A stretch of 59,386 nt of DNA. Origin: Laedolimicola sp934402125. Its GTDB lineage: Bacteria > Bacillota > Clostridia > Lachnospirales > Lachnospiraceae. Position 1 is the first letter of the stretch; every line of letters begins with the position of its first letter. The DNA lies in assembly GCF_052065835.1 (NCBI RefSeq), contig NZ_JBQHTG010000005.1, positions 1-59,386 of the forward strand, in the 5' to 3' direction. The translations under genes and the position numbers were made by a program. Below the pieces are notes generated by a model. That model worked only from the letters and a program-made list of their open reading frames with translations. It made no database searches and was not told the origin of the DNA. Below are positions 17,741 to 26,611 of this stretch, in pieces.

Positions 17741-19519
17741 CTAATCTGCATTATAAGCCTTTTCCTCCGTTTTTTCAATGCCAAGATAGGGAAGAATATT
17801 TTCAAAGATACCGCGGATAACCGGAGCCGCAATGGTTCCGCCGTAATAGACCCCCTGGGGATTGTGAATCACGCACATGGCCAGTACCTTTGGATCCTCT
17901 GCCGGGGCAAATCCGATAAAGGAAGAGATATAGCGCCCCGTACCTCTCGGAAGGGTCTGGGAGGTGGCTGTCTTGCCTCCAATCCGGTATCCTTCCATAT
18001 ACGCCCGCCTTCCTCCTCCCTCCGATACCACCTTTTCCAGCAAAAAACGCATAGTTTCCGAGGTGTCGCCGCGTACCACGTTCCTGCCCTTCGGCCAGGC
18101 CAGCTTTTTCTCTGTTTCTCCCTCCTCCGTCAGAACCGCCACCCCAAAATGAGGCGTAATCCGGGTTCCTCCATTGATGATGGAGCTGACAGTGGCCGCC
18201 ATCTGCATGGGTGTAATCTGAAAGGACTGACCAAAGGACATGGTTGCCAGCTCCACCGGGCCGATATTTTCCAGCTTATGCATAATAATATTAGCCTCGC
18301 CGGGCAAATCAATTCCTGTTTTTTCCATTAATCCAAACTGCCGGAAATATCCGCAGAAATCCTCTGCTCCCACCCGCTGTCCGATGTCAATAAAGGCCGG
18401 ATTGCAGGAATTTTCTATGGCCTGTACAAAGGTTTCCGTTCCGTGTCCCTGTACCTTGTGACAGCGGATCCGACGATCCTCTACCATTCGGAAGCCCGGG
18501 CAGCTGAAGGTATCCTGCAGGGTCACCACTCCCTTTTCCAGGGCTGCCGCCGCTGTCACCACCTTAAAGACAGAACCGGGCTCATAGGTGTCATGGATAC
18601 TCTGGTTCCGCCACATTTGATTCCGCAGATCCTGTCTCTCCTGTTCCGTCCGTTCTTCTCCGCTCTGCCCGGTGTCCTCCAGGTATGCTGTCAGATCATA
18701 GGGATTGTTCAGGTCAAATTCCGGCACATTTACATTGGCGTAAATTTCCCCATTTTCCGGATTCAGCACCAGAATTGACACATAGGTGGCCTGCTTTTCC
18801 TGCCGGACCTTTTTTGCTGCCTGCTCCGCGCAGCGCTGAATATTATAATCCAGGCTTACCTGCAGATCCGCCCCCGGAACTGGCTCTATCCGCTCCTCGC
18901 CCGCATCCGGAAGCTCGATTCCTCTGGCGTCCGTCAGCGTCAGAATTCTGCCCTTCTGTCCCTGCAGGTAGGTATCATACCGGACCTCCAGACCGATGAT
19001 CCCCTGGTTATCCCCTCCGGTGAAGCCCAGCACCTTGGAGGCCAGGGAGCCGTAGGGATACCAGCGTTTATAATCCTCATCGATTTTTACCCCGTCAAGC
19101 TCCAGGGCCCGGATCCGGTCTCCCGTTTCTTTGTCCACATTGGCCTGAATCCGTTCTATGGAACTGTATTTTTCTACCCGTTTCCGCACCTTTTCCTCTG
19201 GCAGTCCCAGCTCCCTGCAGAGCGCTTCTATCACTCCCTCCGGATCGGTCAGCTGGCTGTGTACCACCGACACGGTACATACGGTCCGATTCGAAGCCAG
19301 CACCCTGCCGTTCCGGTCAAGGATTTTCCCCCGGGCCGCCTTAATGCTCCGCTCCCGCTGATGAAGATCCTCCGCCAACTTCTGATAATATTCGGATCGG
19401 AAAATCATCAAGTAGCCCAGACGCGCTGTCAGCCCCGCCAGCAGCAGAACGCAGACTCCAAAAACCAGCGTCAGCTTTTTCCGGTTGTAGGTTCTTACTT
19501 TCTGTTCCCCTGTTTTCAT
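17741..19519 (-). CDS. class B penicillin-binding protein (SpoVD/FtsI-like), second copy
   Basis: A 592-residue bitopic transpeptidase. After a basic start there is one membrane segment at about residues 14-34, a dimerisation domain, then the transpeptidase domain: SxxK is EPGSVFKV, SxN is SCNPAF, and the third motif is GGKTATSQ, with Ala in the usual Gly position. No PASTA domain is seen. It cross-links septal or cortex peptidoglycan with an FtsW/SpoVE partner. The start codon lies right after a terminator-like hairpin whose GGGG could serve as a weak ribosome site. Confidence 0.88.
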   Translation of the reverse strand: MKTGEQKVRTYNRKKLTLVFGVCVLLLAGLTARLGYLMIFRSEYYQKLAEDLHQRERSIKAARGKILDRNGRVLASNRTVCTVSVVHSQLTDPEGVIEALCRELGLPEEKVRKRVEKYSSIERIQANVDKETGDRIRALELDGVKIDEDYKRWYPYGSLASKVLGFTGGDNQGIIGLEVRYDTYLQGQKGRILTLTDARGIELPDAGEERIEPVPGADLQVSLDYNIQRCAEQAAKKVRQEKQATYVSILVLNPENGEIYANVNVPEFDLNNPYDLTAYLEDTGQSGEERTEQERQDLRNQMWRNQSIHDTYEPGSVFKVVTAAAALEKGVVTLQDTFSCPGFRMVEDRRIRCHKVQGHGTETFVQAIENSCNPAFIDIGQRVGAEDFCGYFRQFGLMEKTGIDLPGEANIIMHKLENIGPVELATMSFGQSFQITPMQMAATVSSIINGGTRITPHFGVAVLTEEGETEKKLAWPKGRNVVRGDTSETMRFLLEKVVSEGGGRRAYMEGYRIGGKTATSQTLPRGTGRYISSFIGFAPAEDPKVLAMCVIHNPQGVYYGGTIAAPVIRGIFENILPYLGIEKTEEKAYNAD

Positions 19520-19520
19520 A

Positions 19521-19561
19521 AAAACCCCATAATCGGTTTGTTACAACCTATTATGGGGTTT
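19521..19561 (-). terminator. terminator-like hairpin between the two PBP genes
   Basis: Arms at 19523-19536 and 19547-19560 pair at 13 of 14 positions around a ten-base loop. On the minus strand a five-T run follows and leads straight into the next ATG. The only purine-rich stretch ahead of that start is the GGGG inside the 3' arm. It can therefore act as an attenuator and mask translation initiation. Confidence 0.7.
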
Positions 19562-19589
19562 CTGACTTTATGCGGCGCTTTCCGCCTCT

Positions 19590-21767
19590 CTATTCGGTAC
19601 TGTCCTCTGAAGCTGTGCTTCCATCTCCGGGAAGGAGCGGGCTTTCATAGCCGTCCAGCGGACCGCTGTCACCGTCGGCCTCTACTTCCTCCTCCGTGGG
19701 CATCTTCACCGTTTCACCTGTATTCGGATCTACCAGGGTACCCTCCTCCACAGGCGTCTCGTCTTCCTTCGCTTCCTCTTCTGCCTCCTGCTCCGCAGCG
19801 GCTGCCTGCTCTGCCTCCACCTCTGCTTTCATATCCTCCGGAATCTCCGCCGTAGCATAGATATTCAGATAGGGCATGGCTTCCTTCATAATATTCTTGA
19901 AAATCTCCTGGGCAAAGGCGCTGCTAGCCTGCGTAACCGGACTGTCCGCGTTGGGCTCGTCTACTACCACATAGCAGACCACCTGGGGATTATCCGCCGG
20001 CGCAAAACCGATAAAAGATACCAGATATTTCCGCGCAGAACGGGGCACCTTCTGGGCCGTTCCCGTCTTGCCACCCATGGTATATCCGGCTACCCGCGCC
20101 TTTCTTCCGGTGGCATTGTTACCGTTGGAATCTGCGCTTCCATACATGGTGTGATACAGATACTGCCGAATCAGCGACGAGGTCTTATTGGAAATCGTCT
20201 GGCGCACCAACACCGGATTGACTGTCTCCACCGTACCGCCATCTGCGTTCAGAATCTTCTTTACCACATGGGGCTGATAATAATAACCTCCATTGATAAC
20301 GGAGGAAAAGGCCGAAGCTACCTGGATCATGGACGTATTGAAGCCCTGGCCAAAGGAACTGGTGGCCAGCTCTACCGGGCCCATGGTATCCTTTGTAAAT
20401 ACCGTCGAAGCGTTATTCGTCTCACCGGGAAGATCGATGTTCGTCTTCAGTCCGAAATTGAAAATCTGCTGATATTTCAGAAAATTGTCATAGCCGAGCA
20501 TGGCTCCCATCTGCATCAGGGCGTCATTGCAGGAAAACATCAGCGAACCCTCCAGGCTGATAATGCCGTGTCCTGTCTTTTTCGCGCATTTAATCTTGGG
20601 CTGTCCCTGTACGATAACCTGTCCACCGTCGCAGAGAAAGGTGGTAGAATCGCTGACCACGCCCAGCTCCAGAGCCGCCGCCACCGTCATGGGTTTTACG
20701 GTAGATCCGGGCTCATAGCCGTCGCTGATACAGAAATTACGCCACATCTGGTTTTTAGCGTCCAGCTGCTCCTCTTCTGTCATGGAATCCACCTGTTCCT
20801 GGGTCAGATAACCATTTTCCACCAGATCCTGGGGATTATTCAGATCGAAATCCACATCGCCAGCCATCGCCAGAATCTCTCCGTTCTGGGGATTCATCAT
20901 CAGGATGCCAATATTCTTGGCTGCCGGTCCTTCTACGCTTTTATTGGTATAGTCCTCTATAAATTTATCAATGTACTTCTCCGCAATTCCCTGCAGGGTT
21001 GCGTCAAGGGTAGACACCACAGTATTGCCGTCCACAGCCTTTTTTACAGAAGTAGACTGCTCCAGATCCTCGTTCAGGTACTTGTAGCTGCGCCCGTTGG
21101 TTCCGTTCAGGGTGCTGCTGTATTCCTCCTCTATACCGGTCTGGCCCTGGTTACCCGTAACTGTATAACCAATCACATGACAGCCCAGCGAATTGTAAGG
21201 ATAACGGCGGATATAGGAATCCTCAAACCAGACGCCCTTGATTTTACTTCCTGTCTCCTTATCCTCCTGAGCAGCCTTGAAATCTGAAATTTCGTCCTTA
21301 CTCATCTGTTTTTTCAGAATTACGTAGCTGCTGTCCTTTTTTTCATTTAAGGTAGAACGAAGCTCCGCCTCATCCAGCTCGAAATACTGCACCAGCGCCC
21401 GGATCGTAGGCTCCACACAATCCTTGTCCGCATCCTCCTTGTCCTCATTCTGCCAGAGTACCTTGGGATCCAGAATCAGATTGTACACCTTCTCGCTGGT
21501 AGCCAGAATGGTTCCGTTTCGATCCAGAATATCGCCGCGACGATAAGGCAGCAGTGTACTGTTGGTATCCTGCTGCGCCAGAACCTTTTTCGTATATCTG
21601 TCTCCGCTGGTCTTATTGATATAGGCCAGCCGTACATTAACTCCCATCAGGGCAAGTACAATGAGCGCAAATACCAGCGCCAGCTTACGTTTCATACGAT
21701 TGGTAAGCAGCACCTGCATCCGCGCTCTCGATTTCTTTCCATTTGACTGTTCGCTCAAATTACTCAC
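19590..21767 (-). CDS. class B penicillin-binding protein (FtsI/SpoVD-like), first copy
   Basis: A 725-residue bitopic transpeptidase with a membrane segment at about residues 28-50. Catalytic motifs are EPGSTVKP (SxxK), FSCNDALMQ (SxN) and GGKTGTAQ (KTG). A 70-residue acidic, Glu/Ala-rich tail after residue 650 replaces the PASTA domain of SpoVD. It is probably the septal PBP paired with FtsW. The start overlaps the ftsL stop by four bases. Which of the two copies serves vegetative division and which sporulation cannot be told from sequence. Confidence 0.9.
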   Translation of the reverse strand: MSNLSEQSNGKKSRARMQVLLTNRMKRKLALVFALIVLALMGVNVRLAYINKTSGDRYTKKVLAQQDTNSTLLPYRRGDILDRNGTILATSEKVYNLILDPKVLWQNEDKEDADKDCVEPTIRALVQYFELDEAELRSTLNEKKDSSYVILKKQMSKDEISDFKAAQEDKETGSKIKGVWFEDSYIRRYPYNSLGCHVIGYTVTGNQGQTGIEEEYSSTLNGTNGRSYKYLNEDLEQSTSVKKAVDGNTVVSTLDATLQGIAEKYIDKFIEDYTNKSVEGPAAKNIGILMMNPQNGEILAMAGDVDFDLNNPQDLVENGYLTQEQVDSMTEEEQLDAKNQMWRNFCISDGYEPGSTVKPMTVAAALELGVVSDSTTFLCDGGQVIVQGQPKIKCAKKTGHGIISLEGSLMFSCNDALMQMGAMLGYDNFLKYQQIFNFGLKTNIDLPGETNNASTVFTKDTMGPVELATSSFGQGFNTSMIQVASAFSSVINGGYYYQPHVVKKILNADGGTVETVNPVLVRQTISNKTSSLIRQYLYHTMYGSADSNGNNATGRKARVAGYTMGGKTGTAQKVPRSARKYLVSFIGFAPADNPQVVCYVVVDEPNADSPVTQASSAFAQEIFKNIMKEAMPYLNIYATAEIPEDMKAEVEAEQAAAAEQEAEEEAKEDETPVEEGTLVDPNTGETVKMPTEEEVEADGDSGPLDGYESPLLPGDGSTASEDSTE

Positions 21768-22312
21768 CTGCTAATCGTGCCAAGCACTCCCTTAAGTCCG
21801 CCTTCGTTACTCTCCGGAATATCGGCATACTGCTTTACGTAATCGCTCCCCTCGTTGTCGTAAAGTACTACCTGATCCTCATTTGCATATACCATTCCCA
21901 GCTCATTGACGGCGATATCGCGAATTTTCTCCAGGTCTACCGATGTGGTGACTCTGTTATATTCGTCGTCATTCTCGTCCTTCAACTGGGAAAGCTCTGA
22001 CTCCAGCGCCGCAAGGTTCTTTACCCGGGCCGTATTATCCGCCTGGAGCTGCAGATATCCCACGCAGACCCACATGGCTACGCCCAGAGCTGCCGCAAGA
22101 AACAGCACATGACCGATTCCCATCTGCCGGGTTCTGATCCTGTGGGCTCTATGTACGGAGGGCCGCTCCTCCCGGATCTGCCACTGCTTTGGCTGTTCCT
22201 TTACCCGGAGCTTGCGGACTGCTGATCCGTCCACGTAGAGATCCCGCCTTCTGTCTGCCTCTGTTCTGTTATCTGTTCTTCTATCTGTATAAATGCTTCT
22301 GATCTCTGCCAT
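21764..22312 (-). CDS. ftsL: FtsL-like cell division protein
   Basis: A 182-residue bitopic protein. A long basic cytoplasmic region (about 65 residues) precedes one membrane segment (IGHVLFLAAALGVAMWVCVG) and a coiled coil (NLAALESELSQLKDENDDEY). The LGMVYANEDQVV stretch matches the end of the FtsL coiled coil. It would form the FtsL-FtsQ-FtsB scaffold. Position between rsmH and the first PBP is the standard ftsL place. Confidence 0.8.
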   Translation of the reverse strand: MAEIRSIYTDRRTDNRTEADRRRDLYVDGSAVRKLRVKEQPKQWQIREERPSVHRAHRIRTRQMGIGHVLFLAAALGVAMWVCVGYLQLQADNTARVKNLAALESELSQLKDENDDEYNRVTTSVDLEKIRDIAVNELGMVYANEDQVVLYDNEGSDYVKQYADIPESNEGGLKGVLGTISR

Positions 22313-22323
22313 CTTTTCGCTTC

Positions 22324-23265
22324 CTAACTTTCCGTCCGCTCAAAGACACGAAGCTTCGAGCTTTTGGATCTTTTATTGTATTCCAATTCCTCCGCGCTTG
22401 GAGCAATCGGCTTTCGAATCGGTGACCTGCCCTTCGGTTTTTTACCACACACACACACAGGAAAGCTGGAAGGGCAGGTACAGGGATTTTCATTGGTTTT
22501 AAATATGGTCTTTACAATCCGGTCCTCCAGAGAATGGAAGGTAATCACGCAGATTCTGCCGCCCGGATTCAGAAGGTCTATCATATCGTCCAGAGAATTC
22601 TTCAGTACCTCAAGCTCCTGATTCAGCTCTATGCGGATAGCCTGGAAGGTCCGCTTGGCCGGATGTCCGCCCACAACCCGGAACTTTGCCGGAATAGCTG
22701 CCCGGATAATCTCCGTCAGCTCCCCTGTTGTCTCGATGGGCTTCTTTTCTCTGGCTGCCGCGATGTGCTTTGCGATATTGGCCGCGAACTTTTCCTCGCC
22801 GTAATCCCGGATAATCCGGTAGAGCTCATGCTCCGTATAGCCATTCACGATGTCCCTCGCCGTCTTTGTCTGACGCTGATCCATCCGCATGTCCAGCGGC
22901 GCGTCCACCCGGTAGGTAAAGCCTCTGTCCGCCGCGTCCAGCTGATAGGAGGACACGCCCAGATCCAGCACAATGCCGTCCACACGCTCAATCCCCAGGT
23001 TCGCAAGCTCCCGGCGCATATTACAGTAATTACTCCGGACAATCGTAACCCGATCGCCGAACTCCTTCAGTCTCTCTCCTGCTGCCGCAATGGCGTCCGC
23101 ATCCTGGTCAATGCCAATCAGCCTTCCCTTGTCCGAAAGCCGTCTGCAAATCTCATAGGAATGTCCGCCGCCGCCCAGCGTGCCGTCTACGTATATTCCA
23201 TCCGGACGAATATGCAGTTGTTCTATCGTCTCATGCAGTAAGACGGATACATGTGAAAATTCCAT
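22324..23265 (-). CDS. rsmH: 16S rRNA (cytosine(1402)-N(4))-methyltransferase RsmH
   Basis: A 313-residue SAM-dependent enzyme methylating C1402 in the ribosomal decoding centre. Motifs are FSHVSVLLHETIE at the start, VDGTLGGGGHSYEI (SAM site), LDLGVSSYQLDAADRGFTYR near residue 105 and PGGRICVITFHSLEDRIVK near 243. It follows mraZ by 17 bases. Standard second gene of the cluster. Confidence 0.97.
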   Translation of the reverse strand: MEFSHVSVLLHETIEQLHIRPDGIYVDGTLGGGGHSYEICRRLSDKGRLIGIDQDADAIAAAGERLKEFGDRVTIVRSNYCNMRRELANLGIERVDGIVLDLGVSSYQLDAADRGFTYRVDAPLDMRMDQRQTKTARDIVNGYTEHELYRIIRDYGEEKFAANIAKHIAAAREKKPIETTGELTEIIRAAIPAKFRVVGGHPAKRTFQAIRIELNQELEVLKNSLDDMIDLLNPGGRICVITFHSLEDRIVKTIFKTNENPCTCPSSFPVCVCGKKPKGRSPIRKPIAPSAEELEYNKRSKSSKLRVFERTES

Positions 23266-23282
23266 GCCTGTCCCCTTTTCTG

Positions 23283-23720
23283 TCAGATATCCAGACCAAG
23301 CTCTGTCAGCTGACCTGCAATCTCGTCCATGTCAATCTCTTCGTAATTGTTGTTCTCGTTCCACTTCTCCTCGCTCCAGATCTCGATACGGTTCAGGAGT
23401 CCGGCCAGCACAACGTCCTTTTCGATTCCCGCAAACTTCCGCAGGGTTGCCGGAATCAGTACTCTTCCCTGCTTGTCAAACTCACAGGAAGTGGCGCCTG
23501 CGGTCAGGAAACGAACAAAGGAACGGGCATTCTTATTGGTCATGGGAAGCTGCTTTAGCTTTTCCTCGTAGCTCTCCCATTCTTTCATGGGAAATACAAA
23601 AAGACAGCCATCCAGTCCTCTTGTCACAATACACTCGTCACCGAGCTTTTCCCGAAACTTTGAAGGAATGATCAGCCTGCCCTTGGTGTCCACCGTATGG
23701 TTGTATTCGCCGCGGAACAT
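23283..23720 (-). CDS. mraZ: transcriptional regulator MraZ
   Basis: A 145-residue protein of two AbrB-like SpoVT/MraZ half-domains. The N-terminus MFRGEYNHTVDTKGRLIIPS is the classic MraZ start and fixes the ATG at 23720, with GGGGTGA upstream; a longer frame upstream lacks similarity. The repeat half shows FDKQGRVLIPATLRKFAGI near residue 85. MraZ forms a ring that binds tandem repeats in its own promoter and usually represses the cluster. Those repeats are visible directly upstream. Confidence 0.96.
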   Translation of the reverse strand: MFRGEYNHTVDTKGRLIIPSKFREKLGDECIVTRGLDGCLFVFPMKEWESYEEKLKQLPMTNKNARSFVRFLTAGATSCEFDKQGRVLIPATLRKFAGIEKDVVLAGLLNRIEIWSEEKWNENNNYEEIDMDEIAGQLTELGLDI

Positions 23721-23758
23721 AGCGTCACCCCATTTCTTCCGGTTCCGGTGCTTTCGTG

Positions 23759-23805
23759 CCACTTTTCTGCACTTTGGCACCACTTTTTACCACTTGCCAC
23801 CACTT
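23759..23805 (-). promoter_or_regulatory. MraZ operator, five tandem repeats
   Basis: AAGTGG-type hexamers (one AAGTGC) occur five times on the minus strand, with plus-strand starts at 23759, 23769, 23780, 23790 and 23800. Spacing is 10 or 11 bases, one helical turn. This matches the known MraZ box type (AAAGTG repeats). It lies between promoter and mraZ start, so bound MraZ would block transcription. Confidence 0.88.
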
Positions 23806-23813
23806 ACTTCTTA

Positions 23814-23842
23814 ATAATATCTTAATTGTTATTAAAAATCAA
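23814..23842 (-). promoter_or_regulatory. sigma-A promoter of the division/cell-wall cluster
   Basis: TTGATT (23837-23842), a 17-base A/T-rich spacer and TATTAT (23814-23819) on the minus strand. The expected start falls just before the first MraZ repeat. The promoter sits within 5 bases of the end of dedA. Confidence 0.8.
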
Positions 23843-23846
23843 GACC

Positions 23847-24461
23847 TTATTCCTTAAATTTTCTTCTTAGAATAAGGCCTGTTCCCCAACTGAGACCGCT
23901 GATTCCCAGTATGATCAGCATCACATGGGAGTATTCCCCCACCAGCCAGGCAAGGTATTCCCAGGATTCTCCCAGGAATGCCCCCAGGGATACCAGAAGA
24001 ACGTTCCAGATCAGGCTCCCTATCGTGGTATAAAGCAAAAACAGGGACAGATCCATACGGCTCATGCCGGCCGGAATGGAGATCAGACTCCGCACCACCG
24101 GAATACAGCGGCAGAATAAAACCGTTCCCTGCCCCTTTTTCCGAAACCAGCTCTCCGCTTTTTCCAGATCTTCCCCGTTCAGATGAAGAATTTTCCCAAG
24201 CTTCCCCTCTGTCAGCCTCGTCAGCCGTTCCCGGTTTAAAAGGAAGCCCGCCCCGTAGAGAACCAACGCCCCCGCCAGAGAGCCAAGCGTGGCAAACAGT
24301 ACCACTCCAGGTACGCTCAAAGCCGTATGGAGCGTCAGAAATCCGCCGAAGGGCAGAATCACCTCCGACGGAATAGGCGGAAATACATGTTCCAGAAAAA
24401 TCAGGGCCAGAAGCCCGGGATACCCATATTGCTCCATCATCGACAAAATCAAACTCTTCAT
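23847..24461 (-). CDS. DedA family membrane protein
   Basis: A 204-residue protein with the VTT/DedA domain. The re-entrant motif region FLEHVFPPIPSEVILPFGGF lies at residues 23-42, and FCRCIPVVRSLISIPAGMSR holds the conserved arginine. Five to six membrane segments follow. Some bacterial DedA proteins flip undecaprenyl phosphate or phospholipids, which would suit its place next to the cell-wall cluster. Transcription runs toward mraZ and may read into it. No terminator is seen. Confidence 0.88.
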   Translation of the reverse strand: MKSLILSMMEQYGYPGLLALIFLEHVFPPIPSEVILPFGGFLTLHTALSVPGVVLFATLGSLAGALVLYGAGFLLNRERLTRLTEGKLGKILHLNGEDLEKAESWFRKKGQGTVLFCRCIPVVRSLISIPAGMSRMDLSLFLLYTTIGSLIWNVLLVSLGAFLGESWEYLAWLVGEYSHVMLIILGISGLSWGTGLILRRKFKE

Positions 24462-24530
24462 ACCACAGTCTCCCGAACAATCTCTGTCTTATCTTATGTG
24501 ACTGTTTTTTCCATTTATGACTGGTTTGAA

Positions 24531-24559
24531 TTTACTTTTTGATTTGAGTATGCTATAGT
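24531..24559 (+). promoter_or_regulatory. extended -10 sigma-A promoter of ychF
   Basis: TTTACT (24531-24536), 17 bases, then TGC directly before TATAGT (24554-24559), an extended -10. The ychF ATG lies 65 bases downstream with AAGGAGG ahead of it. Confidence 0.65.
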
Positions 24560-24623
24560 GTACTTTGAATGTTTTAAGAAAATCGTTCAGAGACGATAAG
24601 GTTTTAAGGAGGATATAGATAAC

Positions 24624-25721
24624 ATGAAATTAGGTATCGTGGGTCTGCCGAATGTCGGCAAAAGTACCCTGTTCAATTCCCTGACAAAAGCAGGAGCAGA
24701 ATCCGCCAACTATCCTTTCTGTACCATCGATCCCAATGTGGGCGTGGTTGCGGTACCGGACGCCCGTCTGGGGCTGCTGGCTGATATGTATCATTCCGCA
24801 AAGGTAACCCCTGCTGTCATCGAGTTCGTGGATATCGCAGGTCTGGTAAAGGGCGCATCCAAGGGCGAGGGCCTGGGCAATCAGTTTCTGGCCAACATCC
24901 GTGAGGTAGATGCTATCGTACACGTAGTCCGCTGTTTCGAGGACACCAATGTCATTCATGTAGACGGAAGTGTGGATCCCATCCGTGATATTGAAACGAT
25001 TAATCTGGAGCTGATTTTCTCCGATCTGGAGATTCTGGAAAGAAGAATCAGCAAAACCGTCCGCGGTGCCCGCAACGACAAGACCCTGGCAAAGGAGCTG
25101 GAGCTTCTGAACCGCCTGAAGGCATGGCTGGAGGACGGCAAAATGGCGTCCGGCTTTACCACCGATGACGAGGACGAGCAGGAATGGCTTGCCAGCTACA
25201 ATCTTCTGACCTATAAGCCCGTGATCTTCGCGGCCAATGTAGGCGAGGACGATCTGGCAGACGACGGCGCTTCCAATCCCCACGTAGAAGCAGTCCGCAA
25301 ATACGCAGCCGAGAATGGCAGTGAGGTTTTTGTTATCTGCGCTCAGATTGAAGAGGAAATTTCCGAACTGGACGACGATGAAAAGACTATGTTCCTGGAG
25401 GATCTGGGATTAAAGGAATCCGGTCTGGACAAGCTGATCCGCGCAAGCTATCACTTGCTGGGACTCATCAGTTACCTGACTGCCGGAGAAACTGAAACCC
25501 GCGCATGGACCATTACCCGGGGGACCAAGGCGCCCCAGGCAGCCGGCAAGATTCATTCTGACTTCGAGCGTGGCTTTATCCGCGCCGAGGTTGTAAACTA
25601 TCAGGATCTGCTGGACTGCGGCAGCTATTCCGCTGCCAAGGAAAAAGGACTGGTAGGTCTGGAGGGAAAGGACTACGTGGTGAAAGACGGCGACGTCATC
25701 CTGTTCCGTTTTAACGTTTAA
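24624..25721 (+). CDS. ychF: redox-regulated ATPase YchF
   Basis: A 365-residue Obg-related P-loop NTPase. The P-loop is GIVGLPNVGKSTLFNSLTKA at the N-terminus; switch residues follow in FVDIAGLVKGASKGEGLGNQ. A TGS domain ends the protein (FERGFIRAEVVNYQDLLDCG). YchF prefers ATP, binds ribosomes and takes part in the oxidative stress response. It has its own promoter and terminator. Confidence 0.97.
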   Translation: MKLGIVGLPNVGKSTLFNSLTKAGAESANYPFCTIDPNVGVVAVPDARLGLLADMYHSAKVTPAVIEFVDIAGLVKGASKGEGLGNQFLANIREVDAIVHVVRCFEDTNVIHVDGSVDPIRDIETINLELIFSDLEILERRISKTVRGARNDKTLAKELELLNRLKAWLEDGKMASGFTTDDEDEQEWLASYNLLTYKPVIFAANVGEDDLADDGASNPHVEAVRKYAAENGSEVFVICAQIEEEISELDDDEKTMFLEDLGLKESGLDKLIRASYHLLGLISYLTAGETETRAWTITRGTKAPQAAGKIHSDFERGFIRAEVVNYQDLLDCGSYSAAKEKGLVGLEGKDYVVKDGDVILFRFNV

Positions 25722-25724
25722 TAC

Positions 25725-25768
25725 AAAGCAGCGCTTCTGGTTTTCGCATATCCAGAAGCGCTGCTTTT
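25725..25768. terminator. bidirectional terminator between ychF and the SseB-like gene
   Basis: A perfect 16-bp stem (25725-25740 with 25752-25767) with an 11-base loop. A T-run follows on the plus strand and an A-run precedes it, so it can serve both converging genes. Confidence 0.85.
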
Positions 25769-25776
25769 ATACCATT

Positions 25777-26589
25777 TTACTGCTGTTTTACCAATGCCTC
25801 TATCTTATCCCGCTGAAGCAGCAGATTGAACCCTGCCGGATTCAGCGCAAACCCCTTTGCGTTCTGAATGATCGGCGGTACCAGTCTCTGGAAGGAAACG
25901 GAAAGCGCCTGCAGCTTCCGGGGATTCTTCTGACGGAATTTTTCATACTCCCACAGATCCGAGAAAATCGGCTGAATCACATCACCCGCCGGATTTTTCA
26001 GATAAGGAACCTTGATATCTGAATTGGGCTTCGACAAATCTACCGGCCCTTTCACATCTGTTACATCAATAGCAAGGACAAAACGGGAACGTCTCAGATC
26101 CGCAATCAGCTCCTGCTCCATCTCCTGCAGCTTCTTTGCCCGCTCCCTGTCTGTATTGTCCTGATTGGGGCGGCGCAGCTCCTGTAGAAAATAAACGGCC
26201 GTTAATTGCAGGGAATCATTCATGACCGGAGGCATATTTTCCTTCTGCTCCGGCTTTTTCACTGTTACAATCGCGTTCAGATCCAGATAGCAGAAGCCGG
26301 AACCATTGTGAAAGGCTACTCTGTTAATTCCGGTCAGATAAAGACCCGTATAAAAAGCCTGCATCTTTTCCTTTGTAATATCCGTCACAATAGTCGGATA
26401 GTTGTCATTCTCCAGAGCTTCCGCGTAGTTCTTCGCATCCTGCTCAATCTCAAAAACAGCAACCTGATCATCAAAGGTCTCCGGATCACACTCCGCGAAG
26501 GGAAGTCCGGTCGCCTTTGCCATCAAGGCGTAAAAGTGTTCCAGTTTCTGTAAATTTGTTATCATCAGCCGATTATCTGTACTCATCAT
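25777..26589 (-). CDS. SseB-like protein
   Basis: A 270-residue soluble protein. An SseB N-terminal-type fold is suggested in the first part (FYALMAKATGLPFAECDPET; later VAFHNGSGFCYLDLNAIVTV). The second half (RRSRFVLAIDVTDVKGPVDL to the end) is a separate domain found with it in Lachnospiraceae. The function is unknown. It follows the Dam-type gene by 22 bases and ends at a shared terminator. A slightly later start is possible (second Met). Confidence 0.55.
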   Translation of the reverse strand: MMSTDNRLMITNLQKLEHFYALMAKATGLPFAECDPETFDDQVAVFEIEQDAKNYAEALENDNYPTIVTDITKEKMQAFYTGLYLTGINRVAFHNGSGFCYLDLNAIVTVKKPEQKENMPPVMNDSLQLTAVYFLQELRRPNQDNTDRERAKKLQEMEQELIADLRRSRFVLAIDVTDVKGPVDLSKPNSDIKVPYLKNPAGDVIQPIFSDLWEYEKFRQKNPRKLQALSVSFQRLVPPIIQNAKGFALNPAGFNLLLQRDKIEALVKQQ

Positions 26590-26611
26590 TCATGTCCCTC
26601 ATTTCTTCCGC

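Noticed and set aside
24462..24530. A divergent promoter for dedA
   Set aside because: A TAAGAT-like -10 exists but no acceptable -35 at the right distance was found.
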